From: Rhodobacteraceae bacterium UBA6236
GTDB lineage: Bacteria; Pseudomonadota; Alphaproteobacteria; Rhodobacterales; Rhodobacteraceae
Direction: 5' to 3'
DNA: 58,080 bases
Assembly (NCBI GenBank): GCA_002440945.1
Contig: DJWG01000040.1
Span: forward strand, 1-58,080
The notes beneath the pieces were generated by a model. It had not been told where the DNA came from. It did no database searches and worked only from the letters and a program-made list of their open reading frames with translations. The position numbers and the translations under genes were made by a program. Each line of letters opens with the position of its first letter. Within the stretch, counting starts at the first letter, position 1. This document shows, in pieces, positions 9,467 through 18,801 of the stretch.

Positions 9467-10471
9467 TCAGCCGTCGAAATTGACCTCTTCCATCAGCTTC
9501 AGCGCGGCGGGGCGCAGCTTCGCCACCTCTGTAAGGCTCAGGCTGTCGGGCGTGAAATCGCCCCAGCTTTTCACCAGATCCGACCGTTCGACGCCGGCTT
9601 TCAGCGGGAATTCGTGGTTGGTTTCGGCGTAGATCTTCTGCGCCTCGTCCGAGACGAGGAATTCCATCAGCTTCAGCGCCGCGTCCTTGTTGGGTGCCGC
9701 CTTCGTCATCGCGATGCCCGACACGTTCACATGCGTGCCGCCGCCTTCGAAGGTCGGGAATACGATGCGCGAGACTTCGGCCCATTCCTTCTGGTCGGGG
9801 TTCGACAGCATCTCGCCCATGTAATAGGTGTTGCCCAGCGCGATGTCGCATTCGCCAGCCCAGATCGCCTTGGCCTGATCGCGGTCGCCGCCTTCGGGCT
9901 TGCGGGCCAGGTTGGCCTTCAGGCCCTCGGCCCATGTCTTGGCATAAGCCTCGTCATGATGGCCGATCATCGCGGCGACCAGCGCAAGGTTGTAGTCATG
10001 CGTCCCCGACCGGGTGCAGATCCGGCCCTTCCATTTGGGATCGGCCAGGTCTTCGTAGGTCGTGACCTCGCCGTCCTTCACGCGGTCCTTGCTGGCATAG
10101 ACGACGCGGGCGCGGCTCGTGAGGCCGAACCACTTGCCTTCCGGGTCGCGGAATTCGGCCGGGATCGCGTCTTCCAGCACCTTGTCGCTGACGGGCTGGG
10201 TCACGCCCGCATCGACGATCTGCGTCAGACGCGCGATGTCGACCGTCATAACCAGATCGGCGGGCGAACGGTCGCCTTCGCTTTGCAGGCGTTCGACCAT
10301 GCCCTTGTCGACGAAGGCCACGTTGACCTTCACGCCGGTCTTGGCGGTGAAGGCGTCAAACAGCGGCTGCACCAGTTCGGGCTGGCGGTGCGAATAGACG
10401 TTGACCTCCTCTGCGGCCGCCGGGACGGCAAGCGCAAGAAGCGGCAGGGAAAGCAGGATACGCGCATTCAT
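9467..10471 (-). CDS. Fe(3+) ABC transporter substrate-binding protein (FbpA/FutA-like)
   Basis: A 334-residue periplasmic ferric-iron binding protein. Residues 1-20 form a signal peptide ending PAAAEE. The mature start EEVNVYSHRQPELVQ and the tandem tyrosines in GNTYYMGEM near residue 214 are the iron-coordinating landmarks of FbpA/FutA proteins, which deliver Fe(III) to an inner-membrane ABC importer. No permease or ATPase gene is adjacent, so the cognate transporter must be encoded elsewhere. The gene has its own promoter-like element upstream and a strong terminator downstream, so it is a single-gene transcript. Iron-responsive control is likely from the role, but I cannot assign a specific operator. 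Confidence 0.92.
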   Translation of the reverse strand: MNARILLSLPLLALAVPAAAEEVNVYSHRQPELVQPLFDAFTAKTGVKVNVAFVDKGMVERLQSEGDRSPADLVMTVDIARLTQIVDAGVTQPVSDKVLEDAIPAEFRDPEGKWFGLTSRARVVYASKDRVKDGEVTTYEDLADPKWKGRICTRSGTHDYNLALVAAMIGHHDEAYAKTWAEGLKANLARKPEGGDRDQAKAIWAGECDIALGNTYYMGEMLSNPDQKEWAEVSRIVFPTFEGGGTHVNVSGIAMTKAAPNKDAALKLMEFLVSDEAQKIYAETNHEFPLKAGVERSDLVKSWGDFTPDSLSLTEVAKLRPAALKLMEEVNFDG

Positions 10472-10505
10472 GTCGGTGAAACCTCTGGTCGGTGTGACTG
10501 GGGGT

Positions 10506-10534
10506 TTTATTCCCGACAGAAATACTCAGGTCAA
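10506..10534 (-). promoter_or_regulatory. Sigma-70-like promoter of the Fe(III)-binding protein gene
   Basis: On the minus strand TTGACC (10534-10529) and AATAAA (10511-10506) are separated by exactly 17 bases, and the ATG follows about 35 bases downstream. The spacer carries a GAC...GTC inverted pair that might be part of an operator; that is a guess. Confidence 0.5.
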
Positions 10535-10550
10535 GACAAAAGGTTTCGGA

Positions 10551-11393
10551 TCAGCCTTTGGCAGCCTTCTCGGCCCGCTTGGCGGCATCCCAAAGCGCGT
10601 CCATCTCTGCCAGATCCGACTCCTGCGGGCGCTTTCCCCGTTCGGCCAGCGCCGCATCGATCGACCGGAAACGCCTTGTGAACTTGGCATTTGCCGCCCG
10701 CAGGGCACCCTCGGGGTCGATGTCCAGATGGCGCGCAAGGTTCGCCATGACAAACAGCAGATCGCCGAATTCCTCGGTGATCTCGTCCTGCGACAGGCTT
10801 TGGCGCGCCTCGATCAGCTCGTGCATTTCCTCGACAAGCTTCTCCAGCACCTCATCGGTGGAGGGCCAGTCGAACCCCACCCGTGCGGCGCGGTTTTGCA
10901 ACTTCACCGCCCGCGTGAGCGCCGGAAGGCCCTTGGCCACCCCATCCAGAACCCCCGATTCCGCCCGCTTGGCCCGTTCCGCCGCCTTCAGCCGTTCCCA
11001 GTCGCGGGTCTGCTGTTCGGCAGACTTGTCGCGGGATTCGTCGCCGAAGACATGCGGATGGCGGGCGATCATCTTGTCGGCGATGGTGCGGGCCACATCG
11101 TCGAAACCGAAATGCCCGGCCTCTTCCGCCATCTGCGCGTGATAGACCGACTGGAACAGCAGATCGCCCAGTTCGCCCTTCAGGTCGGGCCAGTCCTGCC
11201 GCTCGATCGCATCGGCAACCTCATAGGCTTCCTCGATCGTGTAGGGGGCGATGGTGGCGAAGTCCTGTTCCAGATCCCAGGGGCAGCCGCCCTTTGGGTC
11301 GCGCAGGCGGCGCATGATCTCGCGCAGGCGCAGCATCGGGTCGGTCAGCGGATCGTGAATTGCCTCGTCCGAGGCGAGGGGCTTCTGTGCCAT
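10551..11393 (-). CDS. mazG: Nucleoside triphosphate pyrophosphohydrolase MazG
   Basis: A 280-residue all-alpha NTP pyrophosphatase that cleaves (d)NTPs to NMP and pyrophosphate and so clears unwanted nucleotides. Two MazG domains are present. The first carries GGCPWDLEQDF near residue 37 and the metal-binding EEAYEVADAIE/GELGDLLFQ helices. The second has the matching EEFGDLLFVMANLAR near residue 208. Length matches E. coli MazG (263) plus a short C-terminal tail. It is divergent from the M20 amidohydrolase, with 68 bases between starts, and upstream of the iron-binding protein on the same strand, which has its own promoter. Confidence 0.96.
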   Translation of the reverse strand: MAQKPLASDEAIHDPLTDPMLRLREIMRRLRDPKGGCPWDLEQDFATIAPYTIEEAYEVADAIERQDWPDLKGELGDLLFQSVYHAQMAEEAGHFGFDDVARTIADKMIARHPHVFGDESRDKSAEQQTRDWERLKAAERAKRAESGVLDGVAKGLPALTRAVKLQNRAARVGFDWPSTDEVLEKLVEEMHELIEARQSLSQDEITEEFGDLLFVMANLARHLDIDPEGALRAANAKFTRRFRSIDAALAERGKRPQESDLAEMDALWDAAKRAEKAAKG

Positions 11394-11461
11394 TGCGGTT
11401 CGTCCGGTTTTGCGGTTCTGTCGGCCCGGTGTATCCTTGCCAAGCCCCGGAAGTCCACGTC

Positions 11462-12640
11462 ATGCCCATTCTGAACCGTATCGCCGATTTCACGCCCGAC
11501 ATGACCGCCTGGCGCCGTCACCTGCACGAAAACCCGGAACTGAGCTTCGATTGCCCGAAAACCGCGGCCTTCGTCGCCGAACGGCTGCGCGAATTCGGCG
11601 TGGACGAGATCCATGAAGGCATCGCGCAGACCGGGATCGTGGCGATCATCAATGGCCAGCGGAGTGACGGGGGCGCAGGCCCGACCATCGGCCTTCGCGC
11701 CGATTTCGACGCCCTGCCGATCCACGAGACGACCGGATTGCCCCATGCCTCGAAGACCGAAGGCAAGATGCACGCCTGCGGCCACGACGGCCACACGGCG
11801 ATGCTTCTGGGCGCGGCCCGCTACCTGGCGGAAACGCGGCGCTTTTCGGGGCGCGTGGCGCTGATCTTCCAGCCGGCCGAGGAAGACGGCGGCGGCGGTG
11901 AGGTCATGGTCAGGGAAGGGATCATGGAGCGGTTCGGGATCAGCGAGGTCTATGCGATCCACAATGCCCCGAACACGCCGTTTGGCCATTTCGTCACCAC
12001 GCCGGGGCCGATCATGGCGGCGGTCGACACCGCCTGGGTCTACCTGAAAGGAAAGGGCGGCCACGGCGCCATGCCGCATGACTGCATCGACCCGATCCCC
12101 GCCGCCGTATCGATGATCGCGGCCCTTCAGACCATCGTGTCGCGCAATGTCTATGCGCTTCACGAAGCGGTGGTTTCGGTCACGCAGATCCATTCCGGCA
12201 CCGCCAACAACATCATCCCCGAAGAGGCCTGGTTCTGCGCCACGATCCGCAGCTTCGATCCCGAAGTGCGCAAGCTTCTGCAACAGCGCTTCACCGAGAT
12301 CGTCCAAGGCATCGCCACTGCGCATCGGGTCGAACTGCGGCTGAACTACGAAATCGGCTATCCGGCGACGGTGAACGATCCTGCCAAGACCGCCTTTGCC
12401 GCCCAGGTCGCGCGCGAGGTGGCGGGCGATGGGGCGGTGGATGCCGACTCGGTGCGGGAAATGGGGGCCGAGGATTTCTCGTATCTCTTGCAGGCGCGGC
12501 CGGGCTGCTACCTGTTCCTGGGGCAGGGGAAGGGGCCGGGGCTTCACCACGCCGCCTATGACTTCAATGACGAGGTCGCCCCGGTGGGGGCCAGCTTCCT
12601 TGCGCGACTGGTCGAACGGGCGCAACCGCTGGCCGAGTGA
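11462..12640 (+). CDS. M20 family metallo-amidohydrolase (hippurate hydrolase/aminoacylase-like)
   Basis: A 392-residue zinc-dependent amidohydrolase of the M20D branch, which hydrolyses N-acyl amino acids or similar amides. Metal ligands are visible in HACGHDGHTAMLLGA near residue 102 (Cys and His ligands). The EEDGGGGEVMVREG region near 140, a HNAP segment and the C-terminal MGAEDFSYLLQ and GLHHAAYDFND segments also match. The start at 11462 (MPILNRIADF) is the usual family N-terminus; the extra open frame upstream runs back into the mazG promoter area. It precedes the ureohydrolase gene by 108 bases on the same strand, so shared nitrogen catabolism is possible. The substrate is not known. 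Confidence 0.9.
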   Translation: MPILNRIADFTPDMTAWRRHLHENPELSFDCPKTAAFVAERLREFGVDEIHEGIAQTGIVAIINGQRSDGGAGPTIGLRADFDALPIHETTGLPHASKTEGKMHACGHDGHTAMLLGAARYLAETRRFSGRVALIFQPAEEDGGGGEVMVREGIMERFGISEVYAIHNAPNTPFGHFVTTPGPIMAAVDTAWVYLKGKGGHGAMPHDCIDPIPAAVSMIAALQTIVSRNVYALHEAVVSVTQIHSGTANNIIPEEAWFCATIRSFDPEVRKLLQQRFTEIVQGIATAHRVELRLNYEIGYPATVNDPAKTAFAAQVAREVAGDGAVDADSVREMGAEDFSYLLQARPGCYLFLGQGKGPGLHHAAYDFNDEVAPVGASFLARLVERAQPLAE

Positions 12641-12748
12641 CCCGGGTCCAAGACTTGACAGCCTTCCCGGCGCAAGGTTTCCTTTGCCCGCCCGGATCAG
12701 CGCCGTCTCCGGCCCCGAACGACGCGCGAGCTTTCCCCCGGAGACCCC

Positions 12749-13717
12749 ATGGGACTGGAAGATGCGAAACGCCAGGTGGATCTGGCCTTCACCGCCGAAG
12801 AGCGGCGCGGACTTGCCTTTGAAAACGCCTTTGGCGGCGCGACAAGCTTCCTGCGCCGCCGCTATACAAAAGACCTGACCGGCGTCGATGTCGCCGTGAC
12901 CGGCGTGCCCTTCGATCAGGCGGTGACGCACCGCCCCGGCACCCGCTTTGGCCCGCGCGCCATCCGCGAGGCATCGAGCCTCCAGCCCTTCGATCCGCCC
13001 TGGGGCTGGCCGATCAGCCCGCTTGAGGCGCTTGACATCATCGACTACGGCGATCTGGCCTTCGACTACGCGAAGACCGCCGATTTCCCCGATGCGCTGA
13101 CAGCCCATATCCGCGGGATACTGGCGGCCGGTGCGGCCAGCGTGACGCTGGGGGGCGATCACTACATCACCTTCCCGATCCTGCGCGCCTATGCCGAAGC
13201 CTTCGGTCCGATCAGCCTTCTGCATTTCGACGCGCATTGCGACACCTGGAAGGACGATGACTTCACCCGCATCGACCACGGCACGATGTTCTACAAGGCG
13301 GTGAAATCCGGTATCGTCGATCCGGCCACATCGGTCCAGGTGGGCATCCGAACCCATAATGACGATTTCCTGGGCGTGAACGTCATCGACGCGCGCGAGG
13401 TGCACGAGGCAGGCACAAGCGCCGTGGTCGAAAAGATCAAGGGCATCCTCGGCAACCGCCCGGTCTACCTGACCTTCGACATCGACGCGCTGGACCCTGC
13501 CTTTGCGCCCGGCACCGGAACCCCGGTCTGGGGCGGGCTTGCCAGCTGGCAGGTGGCGGCGATCCTGCGCGATCTGGCGGGGATCGACATCAAGGGCGGC
13601 GATGTGGTCGAAGTCTCGCCCCCCTATGACACCACCGGCGCCACCGCCATCGCCGGCGCCCATGTCGCGCATGAAATCCTGTGCCTTCTGGCCTGGGCCA
13701 AAGGCCATCGCGGCTGA
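12749..13717 (+). CDS. speB: Agmatinase-family ureohydrolase (agmatinase or guanidinobutyrase)
   Basis: A 322-residue manganese ureohydrolase that releases urea from a guanidino compound. The binuclear metal ligands are in GGDHY near residue 131, HFDAHCD near 157 and TFDIDALDPAFAPGTGTP near 241, all intact. Agmatinase (giving putrescine) is the common assignment. A ThDP enzyme resembling 5-guanidino-2-oxopentanoate decarboxylase lies 1.3 kb downstream, so guanidinobutyrase, the urea-releasing step of the arginine transaminase route, is a real alternative. ATG at 12749 gives the usual family N-terminus. Confidence 0.88.
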   Translation: MGLEDAKRQVDLAFTAEERRGLAFENAFGGATSFLRRRYTKDLTGVDVAVTGVPFDQAVTHRPGTRFGPRAIREASSLQPFDPPWGWPISPLEALDIIDYGDLAFDYAKTADFPDALTAHIRGILAAGAASVTLGGDHYITFPILRAYAEAFGPISLLHFDAHCDTWKDDDFTRIDHGTMFYKAVKSGIVDPATSVQVGIRTHNDDFLGVNVIDAREVHEAGTSAVVEKIKGILGNRPVYLTFDIDALDPAFAPGTGTPVWGGLASWQVAAILRDLAGIDIKGGDVVEVSPPYDTTGATAIAGAHVAHEILCLLAWAKGHRG

Positions 13718-13767
13718 ACCTTTCCGCCGCCTTGTCGGAAAAACTTGGCAGGGCGGCGGGAAAAGAA

Positions 13768-13785
13768 TGCAACTTTTCCGTTGCA
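13768..13785. promoter_or_regulatory. Inverted repeat in the folE2 upstream region
   Basis: TGCAAC and GTTGCA form a perfect 6-bp inverted repeat around TTTTCC. The 162-base gap before folE2 also has CCGCCGCC (13724-13731) facing GGCGGCGG (13752-13759). folE2 is zinc-regulated in several bacteria, but this palindrome does not resemble the AT-rich Zur boxes I know, so its role is open. Confidence 0.3.
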
Positions 13786-13879
13786 GTGACGTAAAGATCA
13801 AAGCCAGGCTTGAATGAGCGCCTGCCGGACGCCCATCTGGATGGGGCGTCACGCCATTTGCCGACGACGAGGGACCGAG

Positions 13880-14977
<1,098 letters not shown>

Positions 14978-15060
14978 TCCGCCCCGGCAGCGTGATGTCG
15001 CTGCCGGAATTGACAAGCCGCCCCCGGGCAATGGACGCTCCCTTGAAAACAGGGAGAAGC

Positions 15061-16644
15061 ATGATGTCCATTCGCCCGCTTGGCGCGCAGATTTCCCATA
15101 TGCTGAAGGATCGCGGGGTCGAGGTGATCTTCGGCATCCCCGGCGTCCATAACGTCGAGTTGTATCGCGGGATCGAGGAAGCCGGGATCACCCATGTCCT
15201 GGCGCGGCACGAACAGGGGGCGGGGTTCATGGCCGACGGCTATGCCCGCGCGACGGGGAAGCCGGGCGTGGCCTATGTCATCACCGGGCCGGGACTGACG
15301 AATATCCTGACGCCCCTTGGGCAGGCGCATTCCGACAGCGTGCCGGTGCTGGTCATCGCGTCCTGCCTCAACCGGGGCGATCTGAAGATGGGGAAGGCGC
15401 GTCTTCACGACATGCGCGATCAGGAAGCCGCGGCGGCCACCGTCTGCGATTGGTCCCACACCGCGATGGAGGCGTCGAGCGCCTATCGGCTGATCGACCG
15501 GGCCTTCGCCGAATTCGCCTGCGCCCGCCCGCGCCCGAAGGCGATCCACGTCCCGATCGAGGTTCTGGGCCTTCCGGTCGATGCCGCGCGCCCCGCGCCG
15601 CACCTGCCCGAACGACCCCGCGCGGCGGATGTGGCGCAGGCGGTCGGCATGATCGAAAAATCCCGCCGCCCGCTTTTCATCTTCGGCGGCGGCGCGGTGG
15701 GCGGGCATGAAGCCGCCCGCGCGGTTCTGGCGCGCCGTCATGCCGCCAGCTTCGTCACCGGGGCAGGGCGCGGCATTCCGGTGCCGGGCGATCCCCTGCA
15801 CTTCGGCCCCACCCTTGCCCGGCCCGACAGCGCCAGCATCTTCGCCCGCGCCGATCTGGTGATCGCGATAGGGACCGAGCTTGCCGAAACCGACCTCTGG
15901 CGCGATCACCTGGGCCATGGCTGCCCGCTGATCCGCGTCGATCTCGACCCGGGCGAGTTGACCGACATCCACCCGGCTGACCTTTCGATCTGCGGGGATG
16001 CGGGCGATGTTCTGGCGGCGCTTGCCGAACGCCTGCCAGCCGGGACAAGCGATTGGACCGCCGCGGAAGTGGCATCGGCCCGCGCCCGCTTCCGTGCCGA
16101 GGTCGATGCCGAACGCCCCGGCATCCTGCCCATAGCCGAGGCGATCCAGGCGGCGCTGCCGCTCGATACGATGTATTTTTCCGACATGACCCAGTTCGCC
16201 TATGTCGCGAACGAGGCGCTGGACCTGCCCGCGCCGGGCCTCTGGCACCATCCTTGGGGCTACGGGACGCTGGGCTATGCGCTTCCCGCCGCCATCGGCG
16301 CGAAGGCCGGTCTGCGCGCCCGCCCGGTGGTGGTCATCGCCGGCGACTACGGATTCCAGTACACCATTCAGGAACTGGGCACCGCCGTCGAACTTGGCCT
16401 GCCGCTGCCGATCCTTGTCTGGGACAATGGCAAGCTGAAGGAAATCGAGGAATCGATGCAGCGGTCGCAGATCGCGCCGAACGCGGTCATTGCCCGCAAT
16501 CCCGATTTCGTCGCCGTCGCCCGGGCCTGGGGCTGCCACACCGCAGCACCGCAAAGTCTTGAGGAGTTGTGCGCCACCCTTCGGCAGGCGTTGGTGGCCG
16601 ATGGCCCGACGCTGATCCACATGACGCCGGTGCTGTCGTCCTGA
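15061..16644 (+). CDS. Thiamine diphosphate enzyme, 5-guanidino-2-oxopentanoate decarboxylase-like (AruI)
   Basis: A 527-residue acetolactate-synthase-fold enzyme with the usual three domains. The N-terminal pyrimidine-binding domain carries FGIPGVHNVELYRG near residue 25 and the catalytic glutamate in RHEQGAGFMADGYAR near 52. The C-terminal diphosphate-binding domain has GDYGFQYTIQELGTA near 431. The GIPGVHxxELYRG segment is shared with AruI, which decarboxylates 2-ketoarginine to 4-guanidinobutyraldehyde. This is a family-level inference; other 2-oxo acid decarboxylases or acetolactate synthases cannot be excluded. Start 15061 (or the adjacent ATG 15064) follows AGGGAG by 4 or 7 bases. It converges on nagA with only 4 bases between stops. 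Confidence 0.8.
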   Translation: MMSIRPLGAQISHMLKDRGVEVIFGIPGVHNVELYRGIEEAGITHVLARHEQGAGFMADGYARATGKPGVAYVITGPGLTNILTPLGQAHSDSVPVLVIASCLNRGDLKMGKARLHDMRDQEAAAATVCDWSHTAMEASSAYRLIDRAFAEFACARPRPKAIHVPIEVLGLPVDAARPAPHLPERPRAADVAQAVGMIEKSRRPLFIFGGGAVGGHEAARAVLARRHAASFVTGAGRGIPVPGDPLHFGPTLARPDSASIFARADLVIAIGTELAETDLWRDHLGHGCPLIRVDLDPGELTDIHPADLSICGDAGDVLAALAERLPAGTSDWTAAEVASARARFRAEVDAERPGILPIAEAIQAALPLDTMYFSDMTQFAYVANEALDLPAPGLWHHPWGYGTLGYALPAAIGAKAGLRARPVVVIAGDYGFQYTIQELGTAVELGLPLPILVWDNGKLKEIEESMQRSQIAPNAVIARNPDFVAVARAWGCHTAAPQSLEELCATLRQALVADGPTLIHMTPVLSS

Positions 16645-16648
16645 CGGA

Positions 16649-17806
16649 TCAGGCGCTGGGCAACTGGTCGGGCAGGTGGTCGGCGCAGGTGCCGGTGGGT
16701 TTCCAATCCGGCCCGAGGATCAGCAGATCCTGCGCCGCACGTCCTTCGATCCGCGCCAGCGCCGGCTGGCCGACCAGCATGGCAGGCACCGTAATGCCCA
16801 TCCTCAGCGCCGCTTGCGGCGTCCGGCCCAGGACTGAGATCATCCGCGCCACGCTGTCGGCCAAGGTGATATGCGCCCCCGCCAGCGCGCCGTCGGAGTT
16901 CACAAGGCGTCCGTTCTCGACGCTGATCTCGCGGCCATAAAGCGTGAAACGGTCCGATCCGCCGACCGTGCTCATGGCGTCGGACACGAGGAAAGTCCGA
17001 TCCGGCACCCGGCGGGCACGAAGCGCAAGGTCGATCATCTCATCGGCGACGTGATGGCCGTCGCAGATCACCCCCACGAAAGCCTCCGAGTTGATCGCCG
17101 CGCCCACCGCGCCGGGTTCTCGGCCCTGCATCTGCGACATGGTGTTGAAAAGATGCGTGAAACAACACGCGCCTTCGTCCAGAAGCGCCTTCACCTCGGA
17201 GGCCGTGGCGTCGGTATGGCCGATTGAAACGATGGCCCCCAGCGCCACCAGCCGCGCCACATCGCCGGGCTGGACCGCTTCGGGCGCAAGCGTGATCATC
17301 ACCCTCACCCCGGCATCGCGCAACCGGACGACGTGGTCGAAGGTGGTGTCGTCGAAGGGACGGACATGCTTGGCCGCATGGGTGCCGCGCCGGGCCGCGC
17401 TGATATGCGGCCCTTCGATATGAAGGCCAAGGATTCCGGGTTCGTCCCGCGCGGCGATTGCGGCCTGGACGGCGCGTTCAAGCACCGCAGGGGTATCGGT
17501 GATGACGGTGGGCAGGACCGCGACGGTGCCGAACCGGCGATGCGCCAGCGCCATCGTCCTGAGCGATTGCACCGTGGGGGCATTGTTGAACAGCGCATCC
17601 CCGCCGCCATTGACCTGAAGGTCGATATAGCCCGGCGTGACGGTGCCCGACAGCAGCGTGGTTTCCGTCTGCTCAGGCAGCGCCTCAAGCGTGGTGGTCG
17701 CCACGACCTGTCCGCCGGCGAAACCAAGCGCAAGGCCGCTGCGCAGGTTCTCGCCATCGAAAAGCTGGTCGGGAACGATCCAGTCGACATGGAACGGGGG
17801 CGTCAT
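16649..17806 (-). CDS. nagA: N-acetylglucosamine-6-phosphate deacetylase
   Basis: A 385-residue amidohydrolase that deacetylates GlcNAc-6-phosphate to glucosamine-6-phosphate in amino-sugar and peptidoglycan recycling. Metal and catalytic landmarks are in place: PGYIDLQVNGGG near residue 58, LHIEGPHIS near 127 with the metal glutamate, a GHTDA histidine near 196, HLFNTMSQMQG near 217, DGHHV and the catalytic aspartate in SDAMSTVGG near 279. Its start overlaps the stop of the ROK kinase gene by 4 bases, so the two are translationally coupled: kinase first, deacetylase second. Confidence 0.95.
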   Translation of the reverse strand: MTPPFHVDWIVPDQLFDGENLRSGLALGFAGGQVVATTTLEALPEQTETTLLSGTVTPGYIDLQVNGGGDALFNNAPTVQSLRTMALAHRRFGTVAVLPTVITDTPAVLERAVQAAIAARDEPGILGLHIEGPHISAARRGTHAAKHVRPFDDTTFDHVVRLRDAGVRVMITLAPEAVQPGDVARLVALGAIVSIGHTDATASEVKALLDEGACCFTHLFNTMSQMQGREPGAVGAAINSEAFVGVICDGHHVADEMIDLALRARRVPDRTFLVSDAMSTVGGSDRFTLYGREISVENGRLVNSDGALAGAHITLADSVARMISVLGRTPQAALRMGITVPAMLVGQPALARIEGRAAQDLLILGPDWKPTGTCADHLPDQLPSA

Positions 17807-18762
17807 TGTGTTTCCTGCGGTTCGATCAGGGCCAGTCCAAGGCGGGCCGCATAGCCCGCGCCGCGCGCGCCGCTGGCATCGCCGCCCTCGGCCACCAGCA
17901 GATCAGGAATCGGCCAGCCGGGCAACATCGCCTGTCGGGTAGCCTCGGTCAGCGCGGGGACCAGACCTTCGGTCCGCGACACGCCGCCGGCAAGGACGAT
18001 GCAATCGGGGTCGAGCGTGAGCGTCAGCATCACCAGAAGCTCGGCCACCAGTTCGCACCAGACCGCCCAGACCCGCGCCGCATCGGGGTCGGTGCCCCGC
18101 AGCGCGGCGATTTCAGGGGCGCTGAGCGCGCGCCCGGTCAGGTGCAGCGCCAGGCGCGATATGCCGGGGCCAGAGATCAGGGTTTCCTGGCAGCCGCGCC
18201 GCCCGCAGCCGCAGGGCAGGATCGGCAGCCCATGCGCGACGACAGGCGCGGCGGCAATCGCGGTATGGCCGATTTCACCGCCAACGCCGCCCGGTCCAGT
18301 CATCAACCGCCCGCCAAGGCTGACCCCGCCGCCGATGCCCGACCCGATGATCAGGCTCGCCACGGTGCCGCGCCCGCGTGCCACGCCCAACGCCGCCTCG
18401 GACAGCGTCAGCGCCGCGCCGTCGTTCAGGAAGGAAACCGGCTGCCCGGCCGCCCGGGCGATATCGGCCGGAAAGGGCCGCCCTGTCGCCGCCATGTTGG
18501 CGCTCAGCGCAAGGCCGGTGCCGGGGTGGATGCGGCCTGCCGCCGCTATGCCCGTGGGCAGGGCATGTCCGGCACGGGTCCGGCCCCAGCCGATCAACCC
18601 TGCAATCGCGGCGACCAGCGCGTCATATCCCTTTGGCGTTTCGATCCGGCGGCGGTCGATCACGCGCCAGTCGGGTCCGAAAAGCTGCGCCTCGGCCTTG
18701 GTGCCACCAAGGTCGATCCCCAGCGCGATGGGTTCAGGAAATGGCGGCTTCGGATCGGTCAT
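17803..18762 (-). CDS. nagK: ROK family N-acetylglucosamine kinase
   Basis: A 319-residue sugar kinase of the ROK family. The phosphate loop is at residues 14-24 (GIDLGGTKAEA), the catalytic aspartate in FLNDGAALTLSEA near 112, and the zinc-binding ROK signature CGCGRRGCQETL near 190. Overlap with nagA by 4 bases strongly suggests that it phosphorylates GlcNAc to give the NagA substrate; glucose or fructose are less likely alternatives. The gene begins 39 bases after the stop of the upstream trypsin-fold protein and may share its transcript. No helix-turn-helix is present, so it is a kinase and not a ROK repressor. Confidence 0.92.
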   Translation of the reverse strand: MTDPKPPFPEPIALGIDLGGTKAEAQLFGPDWRVIDRRRIETPKGYDALVAAIAGLIGWGRTRAGHALPTGIAAAGRIHPGTGLALSANMAATGRPFPADIARAAGQPVSFLNDGAALTLSEAALGVARGRGTVASLIIGSGIGGGVSLGGRLMTGPGGVGGEIGHTAIAAAPVVAHGLPILPCGCGRRGCQETLISGPGISRLALHLTGRALSAPEIAALRGTDPDAARVWAVWCELVAELLVMLTLTLDPDCIVLAGGVSRTEGLVPALTEATRQAMLPGWPIPDLLVAEGGDASGARGAGYAARLGLALIEPQETQ

Positions 18763-18801
18763 TGTGCGAACTCTGCCCTTCCATCCTTTTGCCCGCCCGT
18801 T

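Noticed and set aside
13768..13785. Zur box upstream of folE2
   Set aside because: The palindrome TGCAAC-N6-GTTGCA does not match known AT-rich Zur operators, so only an inverted repeat is reported.
15010..15015. TTGACA as a -35 element before the ThDP enzyme gene
   Set aside because: No -10-like hexamer lies 16-18 bases downstream; the sequence there is GC-rich.
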